A stretch of DNA of 47,648 nucleotides, from NCBI GenBank assembly GCA_021162655.1, contig JAGGYI010000083.1, positions 1 through 47,648 of the forward strand, written 5' to 3'. The notes beneath the pieces were generated by a model. The model searched no databases and had not been told where the DNA came from. It saw only the letters and a program-made list of their open reading frames with translations. The DNA comes from Anaerolineae bacterium (GTDB lineage: Bacteria; Chloroflexota; Anaerolineae; UBA1429). Shown piece by piece: positions 7,729 through 16,154 of the stretch; positions within the stretch are counted from its first letter, which is position 1, and each line of letters begins with the position of its first letter. The position numbers and the translations under genes are program-made.

Positions 7729-9222
7729 ATGGGAAAATCCTCTTTTCGCACACATCTCGCCATGATTCCTCCCTGGAACGAGGGCCCCCCTCAAATCAAT
7801 GCTCCCCTCACTTGGGGTATCGGGGTGCGCTCTCAGACCTTTATCCCCATACCCACCTTAGGGCAAAGGCCCCTTTCCTATCACATCGAGGGACTGCCCC
7901 AAGGACTAAAGCTGGACCCACGGCAGGGAGTTATCACTGGCAGCGTTTCCAGCGAGCTTGAGGTGGAACCGCTTCTCACCGTAAGCAACGTGCATGGACA
8001 GGATTCCAAAAGCATCATTCTAAAAGCTGGGGCTGGGCTAGCTCTCACCCCGCCTATGGGATGGAATAGCTGGAACTGTTGGGGAGCAAAGATAGACGCC
8101 GGCAAAGTTCGGCGAAGCGCGGATGCTCTCATCACTTCAGGTCTGGCTGCTCATGGCTACAACTACGTAAACATAGACGATGGATGGCAAGGAGACCGCG
8201 GGGGACCTTTCCATGCCCTCCAAGGCAATTCCAAGTTCCCCGATATGGCTGCCCTTTGCTCCCATGTCCATAGCAAAGGGCTCCGCATAGGCATCTATTC
8301 CACCCCTTGGTCTAGATCTTACGCAGGCTACCTAGGAGGCTCCGAGGGGGAATGTATTGAAGACCTGGAAAGCATAGAGCCCTACCGCCTCCAGAAAAGG
8401 CGATACCTCTGTGCCCACTCTTTCGCCCAAGAAGATGCCCGCCAGTGGGCCGTGTGGGGTATCGATTACCTCAAATACGACTGGGCCCACTGGAAAGCCG
8501 AGACAGTTGAAGAAATGCACAACGCCCTCTGTCGATCGGGTCGAGACATCGTGTACAGCCTCTCAAACTCGGCCCCATTTGAGCAAGCGAGCGTTTGGGC
8601 CCGCCTGGCCAACTTGTGGCGAACTACAGGAGACATTCGCGATGATTGGCAAGTCCTTTCACGGATTGCCTTCAACCAAGACAAGTGGATCCCCTACGCT
8701 GGCCCGGGCCACTGGAACGACCCCGATATGCTCGTGGTAGGTAAACTGGGCTGGGGATCCCCCCGCGAGAATCGGCTCACGCCAGATGAACAGATCACCC
8801 ACATGACAATGTGGGCTCTTCTGGCTGCCCCTCTTCTCATAGGCTGCGATCTCGAGCAGCTCGACGAGCTAACCATCCGCCTACTCTGCAACGACGAAGT
8901 CCTAGCCATCGATCAAGATCCTCTGGGGCAACAAGCCCATTGTGTGCGAGAGCTCAAACGGCATGCAGCAGATGGTCGAATATTTTCCCACCAGATGGTT
9001 TACGCCAGAACACTTTACGATGGGTCCCTTGCTGTTGGCTTTTTCAACAGAGGACCTCAACCTGAGCGAATCAAAGTTTCCTGGGCAGAACTGGGGCTTC
9101 ACGGGCGTAAGCGAGTTCGAGATATTTGGGCCCAGCGAGATATTGGCTATCATGAAAAGGAAATCACGATGAATGTGCCCGCTCACGGAGCCCAGTTTGT
9201 TCGTATTTATAACCGAGTCTAA
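7729..9222 (+). CDS. Glycoside hydrolase family 27 (alpha-galactosidase-like) with N-terminal Ig-like domain
   Basis: A 497-aa GH27 enzyme that would release terminal alpha-galactose (or alpha-N-acetylgalactosamine). Residues about 18-100 form a small putative Ig (He_PIG-like) domain with GLPQGLKLDPRQGVITG. The barrel begins at TPPMGWNSWNCWG (108-119) and contains YNYVNIDDGW (144-153). The nucleophile is Asp251 in YLKYDWAHW, and the acid/base is Asp302 in LWRTTGDIRDDW. The C-terminus (about 405-497) is the usual beta-sandwich. The family normally has YLKYDNC; here Asn is replaced by Trp, so specificity may be altered. There is no signal peptide, in contrast to many secreted GH27 proteins. It is mid-operon, 3 bp after the SGNH gene. 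Confidence 0.9.
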   Translation: MGKSSFRTHLAMIPPWNEGPPQINAPLTWGIGVRSQTFIPIPTLGQRPLSYHIEGLPQGLKLDPRQGVITGSVSSELEVEPLLTVSNVHGQDSKSIILKAGAGLALTPPMGWNSWNCWGAKIDAGKVRRSADALITSGLAAHGYNYVNIDDGWQGDRGGPFHALQGNSKFPDMAALCSHVHSKGLRIGIYSTPWSRSYAGYLGGSEGECIEDLESIEPYRLQKRRYLCAHSFAQEDARQWAVWGIDYLKYDWAHWKAETVEEMHNALCRSGRDIVYSLSNSAPFEQASVWARLANLWRTTGDIRDDWQVLSRIAFNQDKWIPYAGPGHWNDPDMLVVGKLGWGSPRENRLTPDEQITHMTMWALLAAPLLIGCDLEQLDELTIRLLCNDEVLAIDQDPLGQQAHCVRELKRHAADGRIFSHQMVYARTLYDGSLAVGFFNRGPQPERIKVSWAELGLHGRKRVRDIWAQRDIGYHEKEITMNVPAHGAQFVRIYNRV

Positions 9223-9236
9223 TGAGGTGCAAGAAA

Positions 9237-9713
9237 ATGATTCGAGCATATAAACCGGAGGACCTACCCATTATCATGGATATAGGCAACAGGGCCTGGA
9301 GAGAAATCTACCGAATGTTTCGCGAAACGTATGGCGATGAGCTTTTTTCTCTCCTTGTTCCAAACGAGAAAACTGCCAAGGGAGAGCAGATCAAAGCTCA
9401 TTGTGAAAAACACCCTGAATGGGTCTTTATCTGTGAAGAAAAGGGTAAAATCGTGGGGTTTGTCACTTTTACCCTTGACTATGAGAAAAGAATCGGTGAA
9501 ATAAGGAACAACGCCCGAGATCCCGATTGTAAACTCAAAGGGATCGGCCAGCAGATGTATCAAGCCGTTTTTGACTACTTTCGCGCTCACGGGATGCTTT
9601 ATGCCAAGGTAGGCACGGGCCTAGATTACGCCCATGCGCCCGCCCGAAGAGCCTATGAGCGAGCCGGCTTTAACATCCATCATGAAGACATCACTTATTA
9701 CAAAAAGCTTTGA
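9237..9713 (+). CDS. GNAT-family N-acetyltransferase
   Basis: A 158-aa GNAT protein. The N-terminal strand and helix MIRAYKPEDLPIIMDIGNRA, the central VFICEEKGKIVGFVTF strand pair, and the acetyl-CoA pyrophosphate-binding segment (RDPDCKLKGIGQQMYQAV, a variant of Q/RxxGxG/A) are followed by ARRAYERAGFN, the usual last motif. It transfers an acetyl group from acetyl-CoA to an unknown amine. ATG 9237 is chosen because GAGGTG precedes it; an ATG at 9222 overlaps the GH27 stop. It sits inside the glycan operon, where an amino-sugar or antibiotic-like substrate is possible but not shown. Confidence 0.85.
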   Translation: MIRAYKPEDLPIIMDIGNRAWREIYRMFRETYGDELFSLLVPNEKTAKGEQIKAHCEKHPEWVFICEEKGKIVGFVTFTLDYEKRIGEIRNNARDPDCKLKGIGQQMYQAVFDYFRAHGMLYAKVGTGLDYAHAPARRAYERAGFNIHHEDITYYKKL

Positions 9714-9742
9714 CATCACAATAGCCACTAGGAGGTCCCAAA

Positions 9743-10975
9743 ATGCCTGCTTCGCAAAAACCCCAAGTGCGCGCTGTCTTTTGCGACCATCGAGCAACAG
9801 ACGAGGAGGTTTACTCCGCGCTCAAGAGAGCAACCGACCCTCTCACTAGAGCTTGGGCCAAGCTCGAAAAAGCGGAGCGGATCACTATAAAATTCAATCA
9901 GTGTATCGAGCCAAATAAACTTGTTCGTTTTCATGGCAATTTCCAAGAGTTGGTGGATCCTAAAGTTGCTAGAGCCCTATTGCGTCTCCTTCGTGAGAGG
10001 ACCCACGCCGAAATCATTTGCACGGATGTAAGTAGCCGGGCCCACAGCTCCGGACTCAAAGTAGAGGACACACTGAGCCTGCTTCCGGTCCTCCGAGAAT
10101 TCGATGTTCCTTTTATTAACGGGAACGAGCCTCCTCTAAAGACATACCCCGTTCCCGGAGGAGGGCTCATGTTCCGCCAATATTTGCTCTCGCCCGCTGC
10201 CGTAGAAACGGACGCCTTTATCTCGGTTCAGAAAATGAAGAACCATGCTTTCATGGGGATTACTCTCTGCCTCAAGAACCTTTTTGGGCTTCCCCCTACA
10301 GAACCCCATGGCCGCTCTCGGAGGTATTTCCATCACCTCGTCCGGCTTCCCTACGTCATTGCCGATTTGGGCCAGATCGTGCAACCCACATTGAGCGTCA
10401 TCGACGCCCTTGTTGGCCAAGCAGGGCGAGAATGGGGTGGCGAAGGGCGCATCTGCAACACTCTCATCGCAGGGGATCAAGTAGTAGCCACTGACGCCTG
10501 CGGCACATATCTCATGGGGCACGACCCCTTGGCAGATTGGCCCCAACCTCCTTTTCTTCGTGACCGCAATGCCCTCCTCGTCGCCCATGAGAGTGGCTTT
10601 GGCACCGCAGATCTCTCGGCCATTGATTTCCAGTCCGAAGTAGAACCACCCGTAGCCTCTTTCTTCACTTATGAGATCGATCCACAGGAGACAATCGCCG
10701 CTTGGCTGCGTTCCACCTGTGAGCAAGCCCTTTACTACCGAGACAATCGGGAAAAATTCATCGAAAAATATGCCGGAGAATACATCCTCCTTCAGGACTA
10801 TGAAGTCGTCTGGCACGATCGCTTTAGCGAATTCCACCAGAGCCGACGAGACCTTGCTGGCCCAAGGAAAAAAAGTGCCCTTTGGTTCAAACTCGTCGAT
10901 CCAGAAGAGGCTGAAGGGGAACATTTCGAAGTCTACGAACGCACTTTGGCCTTGCTGAAAGAAAAAGGATTCTAA
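9743..10975 (+). CDS. DUF362 domain-containing protein
   Basis: A 410-aa protein resembling the DUF362 family: an early ITIKFNQC segment, IICTDVSSRAHSSGLK, DAFISVQKMKNHAFMGITLC followed by LKNLFGLPP, SVIDALVGQAGREWGGEG and LIAGDQVVATDACGTYLMG are the typical conserved blocks. In other members this domain is joined to a ferredoxin module; here no CxxCxxC cluster is seen. The function of the family is not settled. The C-terminal part (about 310-410) is rich in aromatic and charged residues and may be specific to this subgroup. AGGAGG lies 7 bases before ATG 9743. It is 29 bp after the GNAT gene and 19 bp before the sulfatase, so it is in the same operon. Confidence 0.8.
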   Translation: MPASQKPQVRAVFCDHRATDEEVYSALKRATDPLTRAWAKLEKAERITIKFNQCIEPNKLVRFHGNFQELVDPKVARALLRLLRERTHAEIICTDVSSRAHSSGLKVEDTLSLLPVLREFDVPFINGNEPPLKTYPVPGGGLMFRQYLLSPAAVETDAFISVQKMKNHAFMGITLCLKNLFGLPPTEPHGRSRRYFHHLVRLPYVIADLGQIVQPTLSVIDALVGQAGREWGGEGRICNTLIAGDQVVATDACGTYLMGHDPLADWPQPPFLRDRNALLVAHESGFGTADLSAIDFQSEVEPPVASFFTYEIDPQETIAAWLRSTCEQALYYRDNREKFIEKYAGEYILLQDYEVVWHDRFSEFHQSRRDLAGPRKKSALWFKLVDPEEAEGEHFEVYERTLALLKEKGF

Positions 10976-10994
10976 ACAAGGAGCTTTGAGGAAA

Positions 10995-12488
10995 ATGGCA
11001 GAAGTGACAAGACCAAATATCCTTATCTTTATGAACGACCAAGAACAGGGCGCTGTATTGGACCCAGACCATCCCTGCCGCACTCCAAATGCAGATCGCC
11101 TTGCTAGGGAAGGTATCCGTTTTTCCCACACTTATACAATAGCAGCCCATTGCTGCCCCTCAAGGGCCACGTTCATGACGGGGCTCTATCCAAGCCACCA
11201 TGGGATTTTTAATAACGTGCTCACCGATACGGCCATCCATACCTCTCTCCCTGCCGGCATCGTGACATTCAGTGAGGTGCTCAAGCAGAACGGTTACGAA
11301 CTGGCCTTTTCAGGGAAATGGCATGTTTGCCGGGATGAACAGCCCAAGGATCGAGGCTGGAAGCAATACCGCGCTACAGCTATCGGAGGAGAGCAACACG
11401 GTCCCCGAGCTCAGCAGTTCTTTGAATTTGCCCACCAAGCCGCAGGGGAAAATGCTCCACGTCGCAGAGGTGAACTCCTGCGGCCAGGCTGGGGACGCTA
11501 CCGCCTTTATGGCACAAGTGAGCCCCGTCCAGAGACAGACCCCTTTACCCCAGGCGATCTTCTTACAGTCCAAACAGGTATTCAAGCCCTCTATGATCTC
11601 GCTCAACAGTCCAAACCTTGGTGCCTCTTCATAGGTCCCTCGGGGCCTCACGACCCCTACATCATCCCCGAAAAGTACGCTACAATGTACGACCCTTCCC
11701 AAGTAGAGCTGCCTCCCAGCTTTTACGACAACCTTCAAGACAAACCCCGCATTTACCAACGGCAAAGACGCTTTTGGTCTCAACTGACAGAAGAGGAATA
11801 CAGAGAAGCTATCGCTCATTATTGGGGCTATTGCACTATGCAGGACGATTTCCTCGGCATGGTTCTCGACGCGCTAGAAAAGACTGGGCAAGCCGAGAAC
11901 ACCTTGGTCATCTTTATGTCTGACCATGGAGATTATGTCGGGGCCCACGGCCTCTTTATGAAAGGGGTTGCCGCTTTCGATGAATGCTACCGCATCCCTT
12001 GTGTCATGCGCTGGCCCAAAGGGATCGCTAACCCTGGTCGCGTTGTCGATGAATTCGTTACCCTCGCAGACTTTGCTCCGACTTTTGCAGAACTGGCAGG
12101 CGCTAGCATGCCCCAAACTAGTGGACGTAGTTTACTCCCTTTGCTCAGGGGAGAAACCCCCTCCGACTGGCCCGATGCTGTCTACAGCCAGTTCAATGGC
12201 GTGGAGCTGTATTATTCTCAGCGCTTTGTGCTAACAAAGGAATGGAAATACGTCTACAACGGGTTTGACTTTGACGAGCTTTATAACCTTCAAGAGGATC
12301 CCCACTGCATGCGTAACCTGGCGGGAGATCCCCGTTACCGACCCATCATCGAGGAAATGTGCAAAAAGATGTGGCGCAAAGCATACCTGGAAAAAGATTT
12401 CATCTTTAACTCTTACCCTACAGTTAGCATGGCTCCCTTCGGGCCCCTTGCAGGGCTTCGAGATTGGGAAGGAGAACCCCAGGGGTAG
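10995..12488 (+). CDS. Sulfatase (arylsulfatase family, formylglycine-dependent)
   Basis: A 497-aa sulfatase of the alkaline phosphatase superfamily. The maturation motif C-x-P-S-R is at Cys53 (AHCCPSRATFMTG), which must be converted to formylglycine. The first metal-binding block is degenerate (LIFMNDQEQGAV instead of the usual DD), while the C-terminal metal block VIFMSDHGDYVGAHGLFMKG is intact, as are GKWHVC and FIGPSGPHDPY. The end region (DELYNLQEDP then RNLAGDP) is the usual sulfatase tail. No signal peptide is seen, so the enzyme appears cytosolic. It is the last gene of the operon begun by the beta-helix gene. ATG 10995 is preceded by GAGG; TTG 10986 is an alternative. The natural sulfate ester is unknown. 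Confidence 0.9.
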   Translation: MAEVTRPNILIFMNDQEQGAVLDPDHPCRTPNADRLAREGIRFSHTYTIAAHCCPSRATFMTGLYPSHHGIFNNVLTDTAIHTSLPAGIVTFSEVLKQNGYELAFSGKWHVCRDEQPKDRGWKQYRATAIGGEQHGPRAQQFFEFAHQAAGENAPRRRGELLRPGWGRYRLYGTSEPRPETDPFTPGDLLTVQTGIQALYDLAQQSKPWCLFIGPSGPHDPYIIPEKYATMYDPSQVELPPSFYDNLQDKPRIYQRQRRFWSQLTEEEYREAIAHYWGYCTMQDDFLGMVLDALEKTGQAENTLVIFMSDHGDYVGAHGLFMKGVAAFDECYRIPCVMRWPKGIANPGRVVDEFVTLADFAPTFAELAGASMPQTSGRSLLPLLRGETPSDWPDAVYSQFNGVELYYSQRFVLTKEWKYVYNGFDFDELYNLQEDPHCMRNLAGDPRYRPIIEEMCKKMWRKAYLEKDFIFNSYPTVSMAPFGPLAGLRDWEGEPQG

Positions 12489-12594
12489 GACTAGCGCCTG
12501 CCCCTCATGGTCACCTTTCCCAAAGTGACGTACACATAGATCATAGTTGACGCTAAATAACCTCTTTTTTACGGGGTCTTTGCGTTGCCCAAAG

Positions 12595-12600
12595 TATAAT
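12595..12600 (+). promoter_or_regulatory. Candidate -10 element ahead of the M42 peptidase gene
   Basis: A perfect TATAAT lies 38 bp before ATG 12639 in the 150-bp gap after the sulfatase. No good -35 is seen at 16-18 bp spacing, so this is only a candidate. No terminator was found in the gap. Confidence 0.3.
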
Positions 12601-12638
12601 AAATTGTCGATCAAAGAGACTTGGGCCAGGAGGGAAAC

Positions 12639-13697
12639 ATGCCTATGCAAATAAACATGCCCCGGGTTTTGGATTTTCTCACAGGGCTTTTGAACACTCC
12701 CAGCCCCACAGGCTATCACCAAGAAGTGAACGCCTATCTTTACCGTCTTTTGCAGTCTTTGAACTTCCCTGGCCTTATTCTAAAAGAGACCACCAAAGGT
12801 GCTCTCCTCGTCACACTAGAAGGACAACAGAGCACCTCTCCTCGTACTGTGGTAGCCCACGTAGATACGCTAGGAGCTATGGTGCGTGAGGTAAAAAGCA
12901 ACGGGCGGCTACTCCTCACTCAAATAGGCGGATATGCCTGGAATGCCGTCGAGGGGGAAAATGTTACCATCTACTGCATACGCAATGGGCGCCGCTACCG
13001 TGGCTCTATCCAAACAGTGAATCCCAGCATTCACACCAGCAAAGAGATGCGTAAAGGAAAGCGCGAGGACGAACGTATGGAAGTGCGTATCGACGCACGT
13101 ACCAAGAGCAAAGAGGAGACGCTGGCCTTGGGGATTGACGTAGGCGACTTTGTCTTCTTTGACCCACGCGTCGAGATCACCGACACTGGCTTTATCAAAA
13201 GCCGCCACCTGGACGATAAAGCCGGCGTTGCTGCCATGTATGGAGCCCTTCTTGCACTCAGAGAAGCAGACCTTCAACCTCGCCAACGGACCCACTTTTT
13301 CTTCAGCAACTACGAAGAGGTAGGCCACGGAGCCTCCGCCGGCATCCCTCCAGAGACAACCGAGCTTCTCGTCATTGACATGGCAGCAAGCACAACGGGT
13401 GAACATCAAAACTCGGATGAATTCTCTGTTGGTATCTGTGCCAAAGACTCCACAGGGCCCTACGACCTCGAAATGCGCAGAAAGCTCATCCAGCTCTGCG
13501 AAGAGCACAATATTCCCTACAAAGTTGATACCTATCCTCATTATGGCTCGGACGGGAGCGCCTTTCTCAGGGCAGGGGGAAACGTACGGGTTGGGCTCAT
13601 TGGGCCGGGAGTAGACGCCAGTCATGCTTACGAGCGAACCCACCGTGATAGCCTTGAGGCAACTATCCAGCTCCTCCTCCAATACCTGCTCTCATAG
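12639..13697 (+). CDS. M42-family metallopeptidase (glutamyl/tetrahedral aminopeptidase-like)
   Basis: A 352-aa di-metal aminopeptidase. The metal ligands and catalytic residues are visible in order: VAHVDTLGAMV (H-x-D), SRHLDDKAGVAAMYGALLAL (bridging Asp), NYEEVGHGAS (Glu pair), VIDMAAS (Asp) and DASHAYERTHRDSLEAT (His). The inserted beta domain between the first and second blocks is present, as in TET peptidases, which assemble into large tetrahedral particles that trim peptides. ATG 12639 has AGGAGGG four bases upstream; ATG 12645 is also possible. It appears to have its own promoter and is not closely tied to the operons on either side. Confidence 0.9.
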   Translation: MPMQINMPRVLDFLTGLLNTPSPTGYHQEVNAYLYRLLQSLNFPGLILKETTKGALLVTLEGQQSTSPRTVVAHVDTLGAMVREVKSNGRLLLTQIGGYAWNAVEGENVTIYCIRNGRRYRGSIQTVNPSIHTSKEMRKGKREDERMEVRIDARTKSKEETLALGIDVGDFVFFDPRVEITDTGFIKSRHLDDKAGVAAMYGALLALREADLQPRQRTHFFFSNYEEVGHGASAGIPPETTELLVIDMAASTTGEHQNSDEFSVGICAKDSTGPYDLEMRRKLIQLCEEHNIPYKVDTYPHYGSDGSAFLRAGGNVRVGLIGPGVDASHAYERTHRDSLEATIQLLLQYLLS

Positions 13698-13703
13698 TCC
13701 TGT

Positions 13704-13732
13704 TAGACAAAACTCCCGCTCCCTTGTATCAT
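13704..13732 (+). promoter_or_regulatory. Sigma70-type promoter of the URO-D-like gene
   Basis: TAGACA (13704-13709), 17 bp, TATCAT (13727-13732); each matches 5 of 6 consensus bases. The start near 13739 is about 17 nt before ATG 13756. Confidence 0.6.
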
Positions 13733-13755
13733 TGAGAAAAAGGCTGGAGGTCTCT

Positions 13756-14952
13756 ATGGATATTCGTCAGGGAGAGGGGTATTTTGAACCGGAGCTCACG
13801 CCTCGAGAGCGCTTTAACCGTACGATGCATTATCAGCACGTTGACTATGTCTCCCATTTGGAGTTTGGTTACTGGCCTGAGCTCAAGGAAGACTGGTGGA
13901 AAGAAGGATTTCTTCCAGCTTCCTTCAAACAGCCCGATGGCTCCATTCCAGACCGTTTGGTAGAGGAGTTCTTTGGCATCGAACAGTTTGAAACTTTTAA
14001 TGCCCGGATCGGAGCGCTCCCCTTACGTCCCATTGAAATTGTGGAAGAGACTGAAACAACTGTTACTTTTCGCGACGGTTTGGGTGTTCTACGGCAAGAG
14101 CAGCGTACAGGTACCCGCACTATCCCTCACTTTCTCGAATTCCCCATTCATGACCGTGCCTCTTGGGAAGCCTTCCGCGACGAGTTCCTTGATCCCAACC
14201 ACCCCGCCCGAGTTATTCCGGAGGAAGAGCTCCGCGAAAAAGAAGAGATGAGCCGCAAGAGTACCAACCCTGTGAGCACATCTTTTGGCTCTTTCATTGG
14301 CTGGATTCGAGATTGGATGGGTTTTGAAACCCTTGCTTACACATCCATGGACGATCCAGACCTTATTGAGGAGATGGTCATCCATCTCTCTGAGATGCTC
14401 CTCCAGCTTTTACCAGAGGTCCTAGTGCGTGGGCAATTCGATGCCGCCGCCGGCTGGGAGGACATCTGCTTCAATAGCGGTCCCATTCTTAACCCTCGCT
14501 TCTTTGCAGAGCGCATCATGCCCCACATGCGTCCTGTTATGCACATGCTTCGCCAACACGGCATCGACGTCATCTGGACAGATTGTGATGGCAACGTACA
14601 AAAGCTCATCCCCCTCTGGCTGGACGTAGGGTTGAACTGCATGTTCCCTCTGGAAGTCCATGCAGGGAACGACCCGGTTGCCCTTAAAAAAGAGTATGGC
14701 CGGGATCTCCTGATCCGCGGGGGGTTCAACAAGTTTGTCCTTTACGAGGGCCGAGAAGCCATTATTAAAGAACTCGAACGCTTGGAACCCGCTGTTGCCG
14801 AAGGAGGATTTATTCCCCATGTCGACCATCGCTGCCCTGGCGGCGTTTCCTTTGATACATATTGCTACTATATCTGGGAAAAATGCCACATGCTGGGTTG
14901 GCCAGAGGAAAAGATCAAATCCTTCCCTGCTTTACAGCACTGGAGCCCTTGA
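13756..14952 (+). CDS. Uroporphyrinogen decarboxylase superfamily protein (not HemE)
   Basis: A 398-aa TIM-barrel protein of the URO-D/MtaA/CmuA superfamily. It is longer than HemE (about 350 aa) and lacks the HemE N-terminal Arg-rich substrate motif. Typical of the divergent group are TPRERFNRTMHYQHVD at the start, DAAAGWEDICFNSGPILNP, WTDCDGNVQKLIPLWLDVGL and, near the end, GGFIPHVDHRCPGGVSFDTY. Members of this group include corrinoid-dependent methyltransferases, and others of unknown role often found beside sugar or C1 genes. No corrinoid protein gene is next to it. ATG 13756 has GGAGG six bases upstream; the longer reading from 13624 begins inside the M42 gene and is rejected. Confidence 0.82.
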   Translation: MDIRQGEGYFEPELTPRERFNRTMHYQHVDYVSHLEFGYWPELKEDWWKEGFLPASFKQPDGSIPDRLVEEFFGIEQFETFNARIGALPLRPIEIVEETETTVTFRDGLGVLRQEQRTGTRTIPHFLEFPIHDRASWEAFRDEFLDPNHPARVIPEEELREKEEMSRKSTNPVSTSFGSFIGWIRDWMGFETLAYTSMDDPDLIEEMVIHLSEMLLQLLPEVLVRGQFDAAAGWEDICFNSGPILNPRFFAERIMPHMRPVMHMLRQHGIDVIWTDCDGNVQKLIPLWLDVGLNCMFPLEVHAGNDPVALKKEYGRDLLIRGGFNKFVLYEGREAIIKELERLEPAVAEGGFIPHVDHRCPGGVSFDTYCYYIWEKCHMLGWPEEKIKSFPALQHWSP

Positions 14953-15059
14953 CGCCGATCCATCGGCCAAGAGCCCCTAGTTCAATCTTTGCTCGGTTAA
15001 ATCACTACGCACCTTCCCAGCACATGTAAAAAAACATTTGAAAGAAGGTCTCCCGGTAA

Positions 15060-16118
15060 ATGAAAAGCCAGATAATCCTTTTGCTCATAACATTGGCTAC
15101 CCTCCTAAGCGGCTGTACGAGCCTACCTGGAAGCTCTCCTATCGCCTCGCCGACTGCCCAGCCAAAGATCTCCCCACCGGCGAGTCCGGCAGAGGCAACG
15201 CCTACTCTTCCACCACCAGAGAAGATGCCTACAGCCAAGCCCCTTTGGTCGCCAACGCCTCCTCCTACCCCCACCCAGGCGCTCACGACCAAAACCGAAG
15301 CGTCGCCAACCCTAACGCCTTTCGACCCAGCTGTTGCAGCCCTTGTCAATGGCCAAGCCATCCAGATGGCCGATTACGAACAGCGCCTTTCCCAAGCCCA
15401 AGTTTACTTTGCTAAACAGCCCGGCTTTGACCCCCAGAGCCCAGAAGGGGAAAAAGCGCTCCAGCAACTGCGTGCCCAAGTGCTTCAATGGATGATCGAC
15501 CAAATACTCATCGAACAGGCAGCAGCCAAATTGGGCATTCAGATAACAGAACAACAAGTAGAAGAGCAGATCACCCGCATGAAAGGCTCCGATGAAGCCC
15601 GTTTCCAAAAGTGGCTGGCAGCCAATGGCCTCACCATTGAGGCACTGAAGCAGCAAGTGCGGATGGATTTAATCACTACAGCTGTTCGGGATCACGTCAC
15701 GGCCTCCGTCCCCCGCGAGGCTCCCCAAGTCCACGTACGCCACATTCTTCTCTCCCAAGAGAACGCGGCTCGCCAGGTATTACAAAAGCTACAACGTGGA
15801 GAAGACTTTGCACGTCTTGCCCAGGAATATTCCGAGGACGAGACCACTCGAACCAACGGAGGAGATCTTGGGTTCCTTCCCCGCGGGGTAATGCCCCCCG
15901 CCTTTGATCAAGCCGCTTTCTCCCTCCAGCCAGGTGAAATCAGTGGCATTGTACGTAGTGAGTTTGGTTACCATATCATTCAAGTCATTGAGGTAGCAGC
16001 AAAGCGCCCAGTCCCTGAGGAACTTTGGCCTATGGTGCAACAGCAAGCCTTTGAGAAATGGCTTGCCCAACAACGATCCCGTGCTCAAATCGTCCTCAAT
16101 CCTTCCCTGAAGCAGTGA
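15060..16118 (+). CDS. PpiC-type (parvulin) peptidyl-prolyl isomerase lipoprotein, SurA/PrsA-like
   Basis: A 352-aa lipoprotein: signal peptide and lipobox TLLSGC with lipidated Cys19 (MKSQIILLLITLATLLSGC), then a Pro/Thr/Ser-rich spacer (about 20-95), a SurA-type N-terminal chaperone helix region (about 100-215: NGQAIQMADYEQRLSQAQVY and onward), and one parvulin domain (about 222-320). The latter shows VRHILLSQEN, GEDFARLAQEYSED, GGDLGFLPRG, PAFDQAAFSLQPGEIS and FGYHIIQV. It should assist folding of exported proteins on the outer side of the membrane. It heads a run that continues into the MBL hydrolase and folate genes, with a 36-bp gap. Confidence 0.9.
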   Translation: MKSQIILLLITLATLLSGCTSLPGSSPIASPTAQPKISPPASPAEATPTLPPPEKMPTAKPLWSPTPPPTPTQALTTKTEASPTLTPFDPAVAALVNGQAIQMADYEQRLSQAQVYFAKQPGFDPQSPEGEKALQQLRAQVLQWMIDQILIEQAAAKLGIQITEQQVEEQITRMKGSDEARFQKWLAANGLTIEALKQQVRMDLITTAVRDHVTASVPREAPQVHVRHILLSQENAARQVLQKLQRGEDFARLAQEYSEDETTRTNGGDLGFLPRGVMPPAFDQAAFSLQPGEISGIVRSEFGYHIIQVIEVAAKRPVPEELWPMVQQQAFEKWLAQQRSRAQIVLNPSLKQ

Positions 16119-16154
16119 GAATAACCTCGCAATCACGAGGAGATAGTTTGCAAC

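Noticed and set aside
10136-11131. Long open frame on the minus strand (about 330 codons)
   Set aside because: It is antisense to the DUF362 and sulfatase genes, whose motifs are intact. It has no family motif of its own and low-complexity Phe/Gly content typical of a shadow frame.
12909-13682. Long open frame on the minus strand (about 257 codons)
   Set aside because: It is antisense to the M42 peptidase, which shows all metal ligands. No motif or Shine-Dalgarno supports the antisense frame.
13624-13755. Longer N-terminus for the URO-D-like protein from 13624
   Set aside because: It would start inside the M42 gene and before the promoter at 13704; ATG 13756 has a strong Shine-Dalgarno.
13756-14952. 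Annotation as uroporphyrinogen decarboxylase HemE
   Set aside because: Length and motifs do not match HemE, and no haem genes are nearby.
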